In this document: one piece after another, positions 1-11,074 of the stretch
Numbering within the stretch: position 1 is the first letter of the stretch
How the letters are laid out: each line of letters opens with the position of its first letter
NCBI GenBank assembly: GCA_030068075.1
Contig: CM057825.1
Location: 77,019,123 to 77,083,122, forward strand
DNA from: Paguma larvata
Taxonomy: Eukaryota > Chordata > Mammalia > Carnivora > Viverridae
DNA: 64,000 bases
Direction of reading: 5' to 3'
Position numbers and translations under genes: made by a program
The notes under the pieces: generated by a model
What the model was told of the DNA's origin: nothing
What the model saw: only the letters and a program-made list of their open reading frames with translations
Databases searched by the model: none

Positions 1-1574
1 TATCACCGCAGAGAGGTGCAGCTGAGTCCAGGGTGCTGAGCAGAGAGTTTTAGGCCAATGTGAGGATTCGTCTGGCTATTTCAGAGAGAAGGACATCAAT
101 TTCAACTCCCCGGGTTTTGAGGACATTTCGACAGTGCCCTCAGTGCCAAGCACTGTCTGTGGTGATGTTCTTTTTAAATGTATCACAGAGGGAGAGAGCT
201 AAAATATGAGAAATACATGCAACTTACCTTTGAAAGGCAAACGTAACCTCCCTGTTTGTAAATCTGTCTTCTTTCCTAAAGACTCGAAAGGAATGCATTT
301 GGGATTCGAAGATAAAGCTTTCCTCGTGAACCATGGATGAGTCATAGTGACTTTAGGAAATGACGATTCAGCAAAATGATTCAACAAAAGATGACAGTAA
401 GGGAACCATTCAAGCCGTCCTAGCATCTCAGGTCTGGAAGGCCGTGGGGTGCTGAGGCCCTCCAGCATTCCTAATCAGAGGTTGCACAGAACTCTGCTCT
501 TTGAGTTATAATAACTGCTGCCTCACCATGCAGGCTACTCCTTTTCCAGACAGCTCTTAGTTATTAGAACATCTCTCTCTATATTAACCCCATATTCATG
601 TCTCCATAGCCTACCCTCGCCCTCTCTTGAGCCCTTATTCTGTCCTTTGTAGCTGCTCAGTTTCTGCCCACATAACACTCACATATGACCCTGTTTCCAA
701 GTTCCAACTCTGAGTCGTCTGCCTCTGATCGAACAGTAGCGCTGTGTGTGTGCGGGTGTGTAGTTATTGGGGAAAGGAAGGAGAAAAGACGAAGTCAGGT
801 AACTATTCAAGGACTATTTGACTAACTTTGGCGCCTGCACATGCCTGTTTGAGTCCAGCTTTGTGAAGTGCTAGATGGGTTTGTTAAATCGAAAGGCAGT
901 TTGCCCGGGCATCTCTAGCTTGGAACATCCACTGTTCTTTCTATTGCTGCTAAGTTCCGACACGAGAAGGGATGAGGTGACCGCTGGGAAAGGCAGGTGC
1001 CTTCGACTTTGTCTCAGTCCTTGGAACACTCAGAGGACGGATGTCCAGACGAGCTATTGTTCCAGAAAGCACCCTCTACACCCACACGCCTCCCTCAACC
1101 CCCCAGCGCATGTACCCTAAACTTTGAATCAAACAGAGGGCTGCTGCCCCGGAGCTGATGAGGGACACTCAGCAGCTCGCTAACAATCGGAGAGGCTACA
1201 GATTGCTGCAGTCCCGGACGCATCCACCAGTGAGCGGGACCCCCAAAGGGGGACCTGGAGCTGGTACGGAGGAGGTTCGGTGTGGGGGCCCAGCTGCACA
1301 GGCAGGAAGAGGCCCTCTGCTGTCAGTGCTGCAGCTCGTTAGCAAAATTCCTTACCTTCTCTGCGGGCCAGGGTCTTCATCTGTCGAATTTGGGTACGAA
1401 GCCCTGCCTTGCAGGCTTTAGCACCTGAAGTTTACTAGATAGCTCTTAACTTCCTTTCTTGGCTCTATCTTTGAACGTTGAGGCGGGAACCCACTTACTG
1501 AATATCATTTACTTGCATTTCCCTTGTCGTTCATTAGAAACAAAAGAAGGAGAGACAAAGAGAAATCTCGGGCC
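1..1574. other. Intergenic sequence, nothing recognised
   Basis: No exon with splice sites, RNA gene or recognisable repeat is visible. Short open frames on both strands look like chance: none resembles a known protein and none has codon structure that stands out. Confidence 0.5.
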
Positions 1575-1720
1575 TGGGAGAATCAGGACCCCTGGTTCTG
1601 CTGCTAACTGGCCGTGTGATCTTGGGGGAAAACATCGGACCGTTCTGGGTAGGCCTCATTTTCCTCATTTCTACAACGAATGCCATAAACGAAGAAGCAG
1701 TTTCTAGTGTTTCATAGTAT
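1575..1720 (+). repeat. MIR SINE relic
   Basis: The order of words matches the ancient tRNA-derived MIR element read in sense: 'ctgctgctaactggccgtgtg' resembles the MIR 'gccacttactagctgtgtg' core, followed by a 'cctcattttcctcatttcta' block. Heavily diverged and truncated. The family call is from remembered consensus, not a search. Confidence 0.5.
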
Positions 1721-1789
1721 ACAAAAAGTCTGACCCTGTTCTCACGTTCAAGTTTATTGCATACCTTTCCCACACCGGAACAACTCCTG

Positions 1790-2420
1790 AGGTCCCTTTC
1801 AAGGTGCCTGCGTCCTGGGGGAGAGAGACAGATAATAAATAGACAAATACATGGCAAGGGTCAGTTGGTGATAAGCCCCACAGAGGGAAATAAAGCAGGG
1901 CAGAGCGATGGAGACGGATGTGGCTGGTGGGTGCTGGCTCAGACACTGTGGGAGACTAGAGCTCTTTGAGCAGAGAGCTTAATGACAGGAAGAAGGGAGC
2001 CCAGCGACTGTCTGGGGGAAGAATGTTCCAGGCAGGGGGCCATAGCAAGTCTGAAGCCTGGAGCTCCCAGCAAGAAGGCCAAGGGATTGGAACCCACTCA
2101 CTGCGGGAGAGGTGAGCCTGGAGGCACAGGCGGAAGCTAAGCGGGGAAGCGGGATTTCATTCCAAGTGTGAGGGCTCTCGTCCTGTGTGAGTTCTCAGAG
2201 CCGTAGTTCAGTCTGTGTGTGACCCGTGTCCCGAGTGGCAAGAGGGGAGAGGCGGGACTTGGCTGGGAGGAGAAGACGGGCAGGCGGGCATGGTAGGGCT
2301 CCTCAGGGAGCTTGTAGGGTCCATGACCGAAGGAGGGAGGCTGGAAAGGGGACGCCTTCCAGTTCCTCTCGGATTTTCAAACTCTGAACTCTCGATGTAG
2401 AACGATGAGGAGAGAAACCC
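1790..2420 (-). repeat. L2 LINE 3' region relic
   Basis: Read on the reverse strand this follows the 3' end of the ancient L2 LINE. On the + strand it shows 'agacagataataaatagac', then 'aaataaagcagggcagagcg', then 'agaatgttccaggcagggg', in the order expected for an antisense L2 tail. Open frames here are incidental. Confidence 0.5.
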
Positions 2421-3099
2421 CGGATCCTCCCACCTTCCCTTTTCCCCGTGTATTTTCTCAAGTGAGGACATAGAGATGATTGATGTCATTGCCTGTGTTT
2501 TGTCTCTTGGCTTCCTTTTAAAATATTTGCAAAAGCCGAATAATTATGTGTTGTGCAGAAATTCTTCTCATATTATCTTCCGAAGTTGATATTTGACAAA
2601 AACCTTTTGAAAGTAAAAGAGAAGAAAAAGTCACTTGTTTCCTGGCCCTGGGTTTCTCCCGAGGGAGGGGTGGTGTGGCGTGGCCGTGGGGGCTGGTCCA
2701 ACCGGACATTTGCTTTCCAGAAGGGGTACAGGCATGTAGACGTCCTCTAAAGCAAATAAAAGAAATAATAAAAAGTGAACCAATAACTAAATAAGAAGAG
2801 CCAGCCCGGGGCTGGATTCATGTGTTTAAAGCAAAGGGCAAATAAAACGATCCACATTGCTCAGCTACTCCTTCTCCCCAGCGCCTTTCCCGGAAGTCTG
2901 CTGAGGAGGCGCAGCTCCAGAGCTGAGCAGCCGCAGCAAGGAGGGGAACCGTGAGCAGACTGATGCCCAGTTCCAGAAACAGCCCCAGAGCATCCAATAG
3001 ACTTGGATCAGAGCTTACTCGCCACCAGTAACAGGGGCCTTCTGGCCATCCCTGAAAACTCTGACAGGAACACCAGCCCACACGTCACAACTAATGTCC
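2421..3099. other. Intergenic sequence, nothing recognised
   Basis: Unique-looking DNA. I see no gene, RNA or repeat signature that I can support. Confidence 0.45.
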
Positions 3100-3560
3100 T
3101 TTCCAAGGTCGTTGATGGGATCCCACTTCCTGACTCAAAGCCTCCCAAACACACAATACAGACCGACGGCATCTGACCCTGACACCCCCCCCCTCAAAGG
3201 TTCCTCGCTAACCTTCTCTGTGTCTCCCTTCCGGCCTTCTTGGCATGGCTTCTGCTTGAATAGGTCAGGCCCATTCCTCCCTCAGGGCCTTTGAACTTGC
3301 CGTGTCCTCTGCCTGGAAGGGGCTCCTCAGACACTCACGTGGCCTGCTCTCCGCTTTCACTGCGGGTTGTGCCCCAACATGACCTCCTCACAGCGCTCCC
3401 GTGGCTCCCCCAGACAGCTGCCCTGCTGCCCTTCTCTCTCCCGTTAGAATACTGAGGCGTCGATGCTCTGTCTCCCTCGCTAGCATGTCAACTCGAGAGA
3501 GATTTCATCTCTATCAGTCATTGTCACATCCATATCACAGTTCCGGATCACAGTGTCAGT
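3100..3560 (+). repeat. L2 LINE 3' end relic, sense
   Basis: Contains the L2 3'-end word order: 'ccctcagggcctttgaactt', then 'gtcctctgcctggaaggggc', then a 'cctcctcacagcgctcc' segment corresponding to the L2 'cacctcctcagagaggcc' block. Diverged and interrupted. Assigned from remembered consensus. Confidence 0.55.
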
Positions 3561-3690
3561 TGACACTTGATAGATATTTGCTGGGGGAATGCTTTGAGTT
3601 GAGGCAGAGTCCTGCTGGCTGGTCCATCCAGTGTCTGCAAGCTTGGTTCATGTGCCCACAGATATCACTTGCATTGATTATATTGCCTGG

Positions 3691-3691
<1 letters not shown>

Positions 3692-3726
<35 letters not shown>
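3692..3726. repeat. (TG)n microsatellite
   Basis: About 17 uninterrupted TG dinucleotides, likely length-polymorphic. It makes a run of Cys-Val codons in one frame, which is not a real protein feature. Confidence 0.95.
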
Positions 3727-3727
<1 letters not shown>

Positions 3728-4664
3728 CATGCATGCATTTGCATGTTAAGAAGAGCTCTAAGTTGCAACTTATTTTTTAACTTTTGAAAATGGTAAAAAT
3801 AGGTATGGTTGCAAGTTCGGGATCTCTCTTTGCCAGAAAATAGGGGAAAACTATAGAACTGCAGTCAGGAAGGCTCGTGCTAGTGCTCAGGGAGGGAAGC
3901 TGGCATGCCTTCCTGCTGTCTCGCCCTGCTGGTACATACAGGAGCTGCTGTCTAAGACCTGGCTGGCCTCTGGGCAGTGCTGAGCAGGGATCTCAAAGGG
4001 GGGTTCCGCTGAGCGGGTAGTGATGGGAGCTGTGACAGATTGACTCGGCTCTCTTCAGGGACCTCATAAGTCCCACCTTGTGGCTCCGCTTGCATTGGGT
4101 TGGGAGTTGATTGCTTTTTCCTGGTTTCTCTGTTCATGGAAAGCACGTAAAGGTCATGGAAGGACCTCAAGACCTCTGAGTTCTCATTGCCCGGTTTCTT
4201 CCCCTTCCCTGGGGGGAAGAGCCGATGTCGCGTGAAATACCTGAAGGCAGTCTCAAAAGGAGGGTCATCACCTGTGTGTCGTTTCTACAGCTCTCATGGA
4301 GGAGCTCCTTTTGGCCCGGTTTGCATTGGTAAGCAGCGGCATCATTTAGCCCCTGCTAATCCAAAATTCACTAAGCACATGCATTTTTAATCTCTTAGGT
4401 CATTTGGTAACTGTTTATTGGATGCCTGCTATAATGCATTAAAACAAAAAATCAAATTCTGCCTTGCTCTTCAAGAGCTAAATTCCAGTATGTAAAGGAG
4501 GGGGGAATGCAGCAATCTGCAGTAAGCTATAACGGAGGTAACCCCCAGAGAACCCTACAACCACCGGGGTTCCAAAGGCCATGGTCAGGAAGTCTCTGGA
4601 CAAGAATGTTTTTAAATGTTAAAAACAAAACAAAAACAAAAACAAACGAACAAAAACACCTGTC
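3727..4664. other. Intergenic sequence, nothing recognised
   Basis: No gene or repeat that I can support, apart from an A/C-rich low-complexity stretch at about 4620-4660 that abuts the SINE downstream. Confidence 0.45.
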
Positions 4665-4816
4665 GGGGCATGCCTGGGTGACTCGGCCGGTTAAGCCTCG
4701 GACCCTTGATCTCAGCTCAGGTCTTGTCAGGGTCATGAGTTCAAGCCCCGCATTGGGCTCTGTGCTGGACATGAAGTGTACTTAAAAACAAAACAAAAAC
4801 AAAAACAAAAAAAAAC
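4665..4816 (+). mobile_element. CAN-SINE (tRNA-Lys type), older short subfamily
   Basis: The tRNA-like head begins 'ggggcatgcctgggtgact', contains the B-box-like 'gagttcaagccccgcattgg', and ends in 'gaagtgtacttaaaaac' with a CA5-rich tail. It lacks the CT-rich second half of the young felid type, so it belongs to the older carnivore-wide class. Confidence 0.85.
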
Positions 4817-5750
4817 ATTCATTCTAGGTCTATATGAAAGTTGATTTTAGGTAACATGCCCCCAGTTTAAGCCTGTCTGCTTAGCCCTCTGGCAAACTAG
4901 CCACATTCCTACTACTTGGCAGGTAGACAGGCCTGAGTGTTGATTTAGACAAAGAAAGGACTTGCAGAACCAGGTTTCACATCTAAAACACGTGTGCACC
5001 AAGCTATGCCTCTAGACGAGTCAGAGTCCCCTAGATTTTCTGGGGTCATATTATTCAACCCGTATTAGGCAATTAACATTCTGACCATTGAACACGAGGT
5101 ATGTTTACTGTGGTGTGGTCGGTTTAGACAGTAGCAGGAAATGTTTTTCTTTTTGGCGACTGGTTTGAAGGTTAGCTGCCCCGAATACTTGGATTTTCTG
5201 GATCTTTTCTCGGGCAATATGGGAAACAGATGGTGAGGACACAGTCATCCTCTTTCCCATCTGATCATCTGGGCAACTACTGAGCTTGACCGGATGGTTC
5301 TAATGTTCAAGTCACGATGGTTCTCTGTTAGAAATAACTCAGTTTGCATCTAAGGATAAATAACAAAATACAACTTTTTCTGGTGAGGTATAAATTGGAT
5401 TATCTTTGAAGTTCTACATTTTGAGAATTTTTAAATATCCAGCATTTCTGAAAACACATAAACCTTCACGAGTTGATTTTTGTTTTAGTATACTGTTTCC
5501 TTTTGTTATTAATTTCGTCTTTACAGAACTGACATGTTTGATGGTTACGTGACTATTTCCAACCAAACAGATGCATATACGATAATCATTGTATTCGCCT
5601 AAGTGAAAAGGTCATAATGTATCAAATTAGATGGTGTGGACACCAACATCAGAAGTCTTTACACTCACCCACACATGTACGTGTGCTTAATGTATGGAGA
5701 GGGACAAACACTGTGTTACAGCTTATACCACCCAGATGTATACTCAACAC
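4817..5750. other. Intergenic sequence, nothing recognised
   Basis: AT-rich unique-looking sequence. No exon, RNA gene or repeat family is recognised. Confidence 0.45.
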
Positions 5751-5769
5751 TGAAGCGATACTCATTTTT

Positions 5770-5980
5770 TTTTAAACGTTTATTTATTTTTGAGAGACAA
5801 AGAGACAGAGCGTGAGCAGGGGAAGGGCAGAGAGACTGGGAGACACAGAATCTGAAGCAGGCTCCAGGCTCTAATGAGCCGTCAGCACAGAGCCCGACGT
5901 GGGGCTCGAACTCACAGACCGTGAGATCATGACCCGAGCTGAAGTCGGCCGCTCAACCAACTGAGCCACCCAGGTGCCCC
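5770..5980 (-). mobile_element. Felid CAN-SINE with perfect 19-bp target-site duplication
   Basis: Reverse-strand SINE: T-rich start (tail complement), GA-rich block, then 'ctgagccacccaggtgcccc' at the head end. Identical 19-bp flanks, 'tgaagcgatactcattttt', lie at 5751-5769 and 5981-5999, showing insertion by L1-type retrotransposition and a fairly young age. Confidence 0.95.
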
Positions 5981-6474
5981 TGAAGCGATACTCATTTTTA
6001 ATTTTAAGGAGTCGTTTCCCAGGCATACCAGTAAGGAGCGCCTTGTCTAGAACTTACTTTTAAAAAGACCCAAAAGCCAAGCGTGTAGCTCAGGTTAGGC
6101 AAAGACTGTGGGACCATCTCAGTGTCCCAGGTCCCACTGAGTCCTTCAGGCCCATTTGCTGCCGCCCTGGCTTTTCACACCTGGCACCTGACACCTCTGC
6201 ATGCTTACTAAGTTGGAAAAGAGTTCAATATTTGGGGGCTGGAGGCTGGAGGTGGGCCAGAAGGAGAATCTTAGAGGTTCTTTGAGACTTATTTGCTCAT
6301 TCAAACAAGCAATTATTGAGCAAGTGCTGTGTTCTGAGTTACAGGTGAATACACACTGCTGCTGTTCATACCCTAGTGAGGGTCGACATTGCGACACAGG
6401 GACCCTGTTCTCACAGAAGCCGTGGACCGTCTAGCAGAGGCCGTCAAAACAGAGGGAAAATGTAACCTTGTGTA

Positions 6475-6910
6475 GTCGTTTCCTAGGGCTGTTGTAACAA
6501 AGACGGTGGCTTAAAACAACAGAAATTTATCGTCTCCCAGTTCTGGAGGCTGCAGGTCTGAAATCAGGCTGTCAGTAGGACCATGTTCCCTTTGAACCCT
6601 GTAGGGGAGAATCTCCTCTTGCTTTTTGTTGGCCGGCAAGCTTTGGCTTCCTTGGCTTGTCGAGGCGGCCCTGGAGTCTATGTCTCCATCTTCATGAGGT
6701 CATCATTTCCTTTGTGTCTCTCTCTTCCCGCGGTGTTCTCTCTCTGTCTCCTCCTCTTACGAGGACTCCAGGCGCGCTGGCTTGAGGGCCTGCCCTATCC
6801 CAGCATGACCTTCAACAACCCTACTTCTGAATCAGGTCACTTTCTCAGCTTCTGGGACTTAGGACTTCCACATGCCTCTTTGGGGCATGTAATTCCACCC
6901 GAAACACCAT
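6475..6910 (+). repeat. Ancient interspersed repeat, family not named
   Basis: Starts 'gtcgtttcctagggctgttg', then 'ggcttaaaacaacagaaatt' and 'cccagttctggaggctgcag', and ends near 'ggacttaggacttccac'. This word order recurs widely in mammalian genomes as an old interspersed repeat, but I cannot name the family with certainty from memory. Confidence 0.55.
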
Positions 6911-7784
6911 TTTGAAAAAACAATATAAAGCTTCAGGAGACTCCATGCCTAGCCTGTTCCATTTCCTCTCTGGAAATCCCTGATCTATTAAGAAATACTT
7001 TTTAGAAAATGTTGTGGCAGGATTGGCAACATTCTGAACACGGTGGGACACTAAAGGTTTTCAATCAACAAATTAATTTATAACACAAAATAGAGTGTTC
7101 ATATAATTACGTTATTCACAAGATGACAGAAGAATTTACTTAAACATCTTTATAGTGTATTTTGGGAAGTGGGATGCAAGTTTTAAGTTTCCCGATGCAC
7201 GCCAGTTTATTTTAATCCCAACGGTTTATCTTGGTCAGCGATTATGTAACCTCATTAGACATAACTTCAGACGCCTACCCTTGACGCTTTTTGTGAAAAT
7301 GAGACTGGGCCGCCGGGCCTGGGCTCCCCACAGACAGCAGGCCCCACTTTGGAGAGAAGCCATTTTTTAGCGAAGCCTGCCTAGATCCTCCCATCTAGCC
7401 GCTGAGCCACATTTGCTCTGGCATAGCTTTCCTCACACCCTCGTGCCCCTGACTCACGGCAGTGCCTGCTGTCTCCTGCTCTCTCCTTGTCTGCATCCTG
7501 CCCGCTCTTCGCCAGAGGATGGCCGCGTTCCGTCCGGCCTGCAGGTGGCTGCTATTTGCAGCAGTGAGCTCTGCGGTCAACACTGTGCCGACCCGAGGTT
7601 GTAAGCCTCTTTGCTCTTGTTCAGTGACCCAGAGCAGACTTAAGGGCTCGAGGCGGTCTTCCAAGTGCTGCAAGCATTCTCCCGAGACACTGTCATGGCT
7701 CCTGTAATATATTCCCCACCTTTTGATGCAGAGGGATCGCTTTGCCTGACCACGTTGCTATTGCCCCAGAGAAAGGATAGTAAC
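6911..7784. other. Intergenic sequence, nothing recognised
   Basis: Unique-looking DNA. Overlapping short open frames on both strands around 7395-7707 show no splice-site or domain support. Confidence 0.45.
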
Positions 7785-7985
7785 AAACAAGAGTTATTGA
7801 ACACTTACCAGGGATTAGGCACTCTGTTCAACTCTCCACATGAGTTGTCTCATTTAACCTACCCAAAATCTGATGAGGCTGGTACAAATATCTAATTCAT
7901 GTTCACAGGCAAGGAATCCAAGGCACAGAGTAGGTAGTCTAATTGCCCGAGGTCACCCTGTAGCTATCTTTGCAGAGCTACTCAC
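7785..7985 (-). repeat. MIR SINE relic, antisense
   Basis: On the + strand: 'ttattgaacacttaccaggg', 'ctcatttaacctacccaaaa', 'caggcaaggaatccaaggca' and 'ttgcccgaggtcaccctgta', the reverse complement of MIR from its 3' end to its core. Confidence 0.75.
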
Positions 7986-8199
7986 ATTAGGTGCTCTGAC
8001 CCCAGGAACAAGACCGTTTACCATGTTAGCCACCTTTGGAGGACAGTGGACAGATGACCAGTGAGTGGGTAGATGGGTGGATGGACGATACAGCAATAAG
8101 CACAGCTGACCTGCCCTAGGCTATCTCAAGCCCTTCACGTAATGTCACCTACCTACAGTCACAGACATGCTCTGAGGCGGGAGCACACTGGGGCAAGAG

Positions 8200-8455
8200 T
8201 TTGGGTTCTGGGGTGACACTAACTAACTTTGAATCCCAGCTCCATCACTTCCAACTTACGTAACCACGGGCAAGTTTTTTCTGTGTCTGCTTGCCTCGGT
8301 TTTCTCTGACGTAAAAATGGAGACAGCATCATGATATCTTTCTCGTGGATTACAATACAAGGATTAAATAAAATGATGCTTGTTAAATGCTGGGTTAAGG
8401 CCTGGAAGATAATAAATGCTCTCTAAACTCTGGCTAATGTAACTATTATAATTAC
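8200..8455 (+). repeat. MIR SINE relic, sense
   Basis: Follows the sense MIR order: 'aatcccagctccatcacttc', 'gtaaccacgggcaagttttt', 'gtaaaaatggagacagca', 'aggattaaataaaatgatgc', 'ataataaatgctctctaaac'. It forms a head-to-tail pair with the antisense MIR just upstream. Confidence 0.75.
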
Positions 8456-8478
8456 TTAACAATAATACCTTACTTTTT

Positions 8479-8696
8479 GGGAGCGCCTGGGTGGGTCAGT
8501 CGGGTAAGCATTCAACTTCGGTTTAGGTCATGATCTTGCAGTTCATGGGTTCAAGCCCCACATCAGGCTCTGTGCTGACAGCTCAGAGCCTGGAGCCTGC
8601 TTCGGATTCTGTGGCTCCCTCTCTCTCTCTGCCCCTCCCCCGCTCACACTCTGTCTCTGTCTCTCAAAAAGAAATATTAAAAAAAAAATCGTAGAT
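8479..8696 (+). mobile_element. Felid CAN-SINE
   Basis: Full-length-like copy: head 'gagcgcctgggtgggtcagt', B-box region 'gggttcaagccccacatcag', the 'ctcagagcctggagcctgc' felid block, a CT-rich part and an A-rich tail. Near-identical flanks ('aataccttacttttt' and 'aataccttaattttt') look like a target-site duplication with one change. Confidence 0.9.
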
Positions 8697-8764
8697 AAAT
8701 ACCTTAATTTTTGTCTTGTACTTTGAAGCTTTCGAAGCTTATTTAAAATGTTTTCTCATTTGAG

Positions 8765-8882
8765 GGGCACCCGGATGGCTCAGTCAAAAGATCATGGGAC
8801 TCTTGATCTTGGAGTCATGAGTTCGAGCCTCACATTGGGTGTAGAGATTACTTAAATAACTAAGTGAACTTAAATTAAGAAG
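8765..8882 (+). mobile_element. Short older CAN-SINE with perfect 18-bp duplication
   Basis: Head 'gggcacccggatggctcagt', B box 'gagttcgagcctcacattgg', then 'gtagagattacttaaataac', the 3' end of the older carnivore SINE. Both sides carry the identical 'aatgttttctcatttgag' (8747-8764 and 8883-8900). Confidence 0.92.
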
Positions 8883-9219
8883 AATGTTTTCTCATTTGAG
8901 TCTCAACCAGCCCTTCGGGATAGAGAAGGCAAGCATTTATCTCTTGTTTACAAAGAGTTTAGGTGCATAAGAAATCCTAGAGCCGAGGACAGTAAATGCA
9001 GAAAGGGCTGGAAGCCACAAGCCTGACCTTTCCCTGAGGGGTAAGACCTTCCCTGAGGAAAACTGTAAAAGTAGAGAAAAATCTGTCTTTGGTTCCTCCT
9101 TCCTCTCTTCATGGATGCAGTCCTAGTTACTTCGGATCCCCTCCAAAATTTGATGTTGCCTTGAAGGGTTGTTTTACATGCCTAGGCTTTGTTTAAGGAG
9201 GGGCACTTAATGGCCATTA

Positions 9220-9640
9220 AGACCTTGAGGAGCGGACCTGCGTTATAGAGATTTCAGTCTTTGAGGGGATGAATGGGGGGCTTGGGGGTGGTGGATTATA
9301 GCTACTTTGATGTGTCTGGGGTCCAGGAAAATTAGGCAGGCCAGAGCTGCCATTGTAAACGGCCTTGTATGCAGATCCTGAGGACCCCGTATTTATGTTT
9401 AGATGGCAGGCTGCAATGGAAGAATTTGATGTGCTAGAGGGACATGACGCACTTGCATTTGACGCGTGCAAGCCCGGTGGCTGATGGGAAATAGGTGGAG
9501 GTCTGCGGCGGGGAGGCTGCGTTGATAATTCAGGTGAGGAACACTGATTGGAGGCCATGGAGGAGAAAAGAGGTTGCCGTGAGAGAGATTTACGAGGTAG
9601 CACTGAGAGTGTGAATGCACTGAATAAATATGGAGACGAA
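9220..9640 (-). repeat. Probable L2 LINE relic, antisense
   Basis: The GA-rich + strand contains a segment 'gtaaacggccttgtatgcag' and a following 'ggcaggctgcaatggaag' that resemble antisense L2. The family call is tentative. The 204-codon reverse-strand frame at 9217-9831 falls largely in this relic and is not taken as a gene. Confidence 0.35.
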
Positions 9641-9703
9641 TGGGAACGGGTGTAGGAGATGTTTACAGCCGGATGGGGGAGTGGCAGGAAATACTTCCTA
9701 CAA

Positions 9704-9896
9704 CAGTAGTTCTCGAACTGTAGCATTCTCAAAATTTTGCATAATACTTGGAAAGCTTGTGAAAATAGAGGTGTTAGGCCCTTACCCAGCAGAATCTGAT
9801 TCCCGAGCCTGGAGCAGGACCCCAAATTCACATTTCTAGCAAGTTCTTGGATGATCCTAAGGCTGCCGGTCCTGGGACCACACTTTGAGAACCGCT
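9704..9896 (+). mobile_element. MER5A-type hAT DNA transposon relic
   Basis: Terminal inverted repeats of the MER5A kind: 'cagtagttctcgaact' at the left and 'actttgagaaccgct' at the right. Between them lie 'cagcagaatctgattcccg' and 'attcacatttctagcaagtt', matching the internal MER5A order. Non-autonomous, long inactive. Confidence 0.8.
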
Positions 9897-10865
9897 ATCC
9901 TAGAGAATAGTATAGTTCCATGTTGACATGACCTCTAGAAAAGGTTTAGACATAGGGTAGCTGAGAAGGTGGAGGAGAGAATTTTAGGCGGGCTGAACAG
10001 CATTGGCAAGGCAACAATACAAGACCGCGACTTGCCCACGAGAGTGGCCTCTGAGAATCTACGGAAGCATGGTGGAGGTGAGACTTTCTTTTATAACCAT
10101 GTCCCTTTGCAGTATTACAAGTTTTTGAGAACTTTACTTCCTCATGCTGTGAAATGGCCATTGGATAGAACAAGTCTTAGTATGGTTTTTCCAAATGCAG
10201 ACACCTGAGAAGGATTTAAGGGCAAGTACCTGTTTAAGAAGTGCAGGCAACTCCACTAGAGAAAGGCATGTTATGCAAGGAAGGAAGGCGCAGCCATTAG
10301 GCCACAGATTAAACTGGACTGGTGCAAAGCACAAGCCTCAAAATTAACCCAACCAAGGTGGGAAAGAGCTGGCGTATTTGTACAAAAATTCCTGACAGTC
10401 TTTATTGTCGGTGGTATCTGGTGACTAGAGGCGGTGCGTTAATTCTGGTCTGCAGCTTGCTGGGCAGTGCAGCTGTCCTTAGTCCTGAGGGAAAGAGCCC
10501 TAGGCACAGAGATGCAGATGCAGCTTTAGAAGTGGTGGAATATATTCAAAGGGCGACGGGAGACACTCTATACTGATAGAGCACCACCTGGGCTCACCTC
10601 TAGCCAAATGCCAACAATGGTCCCTCATACAGCTCCTGGCCTGGGCCTGTAGTTGGCATGGCAAAGCAACAACCGGTCTTGCCATTTTGCGTTCATTTCC
10701 ATTTTGTGCATCCAATGAAAAAGCAAGTCAATAAACTGAATTGAGGTGGAGTAGGGAGAAGGATTCCTTTGGTTTTCTAAGGATGCCAAGTATTTAGTCT
10801 CTGAGAATAGTGCATTTTAGAGTTCATATTCCTTACCCATTCTTTACATGTGGGACTACTTTTTT
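9897..10865. other. Intergenic sequence, nothing recognised
   Basis: No supported gene, RNA or repeat. Overlapping short frames on both strands look random. Confidence 0.45.
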
Positions 10866-11074
10866 CTTTTTAATGTTTATTTTTTTATTTTTGAGAGAGA
10901 AAGGATGTGAGTGGGGGAGGGGCCAAAAGAGAGAGGGAGACACAGAATCCAAAGCAGGCTCAGGTTCTGAGCTGTCAGCACAGAGCCCCAACGCAGGGCT
11001 CAAACTTGTGAACTGTGAGATCATGACCTGAGCCAAAGTTGGACATTTAACCGACTGAGCCACCCAGATGCCCC
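10866..11074 (-). mobile_element. Felid CAN-SINE, antisense
   Basis: Reverse-strand copy: T-rich tail complement, GA-rich block 'gtgggggaggggccaaaag', head end 'ctgagccacccagatgcccc'. Flanks 'acatgtgggactact' and 'acatatgagactact' are a mutated target-site duplication, so it is older than the copies with perfect flanks. Confidence 0.93.

Noticed and set aside
3401..3787. 128-codon + frame with Cys-Val run
   Set aside because: Crosses an L2 relic and the (TG)n microsatellite; the Cys-Val run is only the repeat translated.
9217..9831. 204-codon open frame on the - strand
   Set aside because: Largely overlaps an old L2-like relic and reaches into a MER5A relic; Ser/Pro-rich composition is what antisense GA-rich DNA gives, and no splice or domain support exists.
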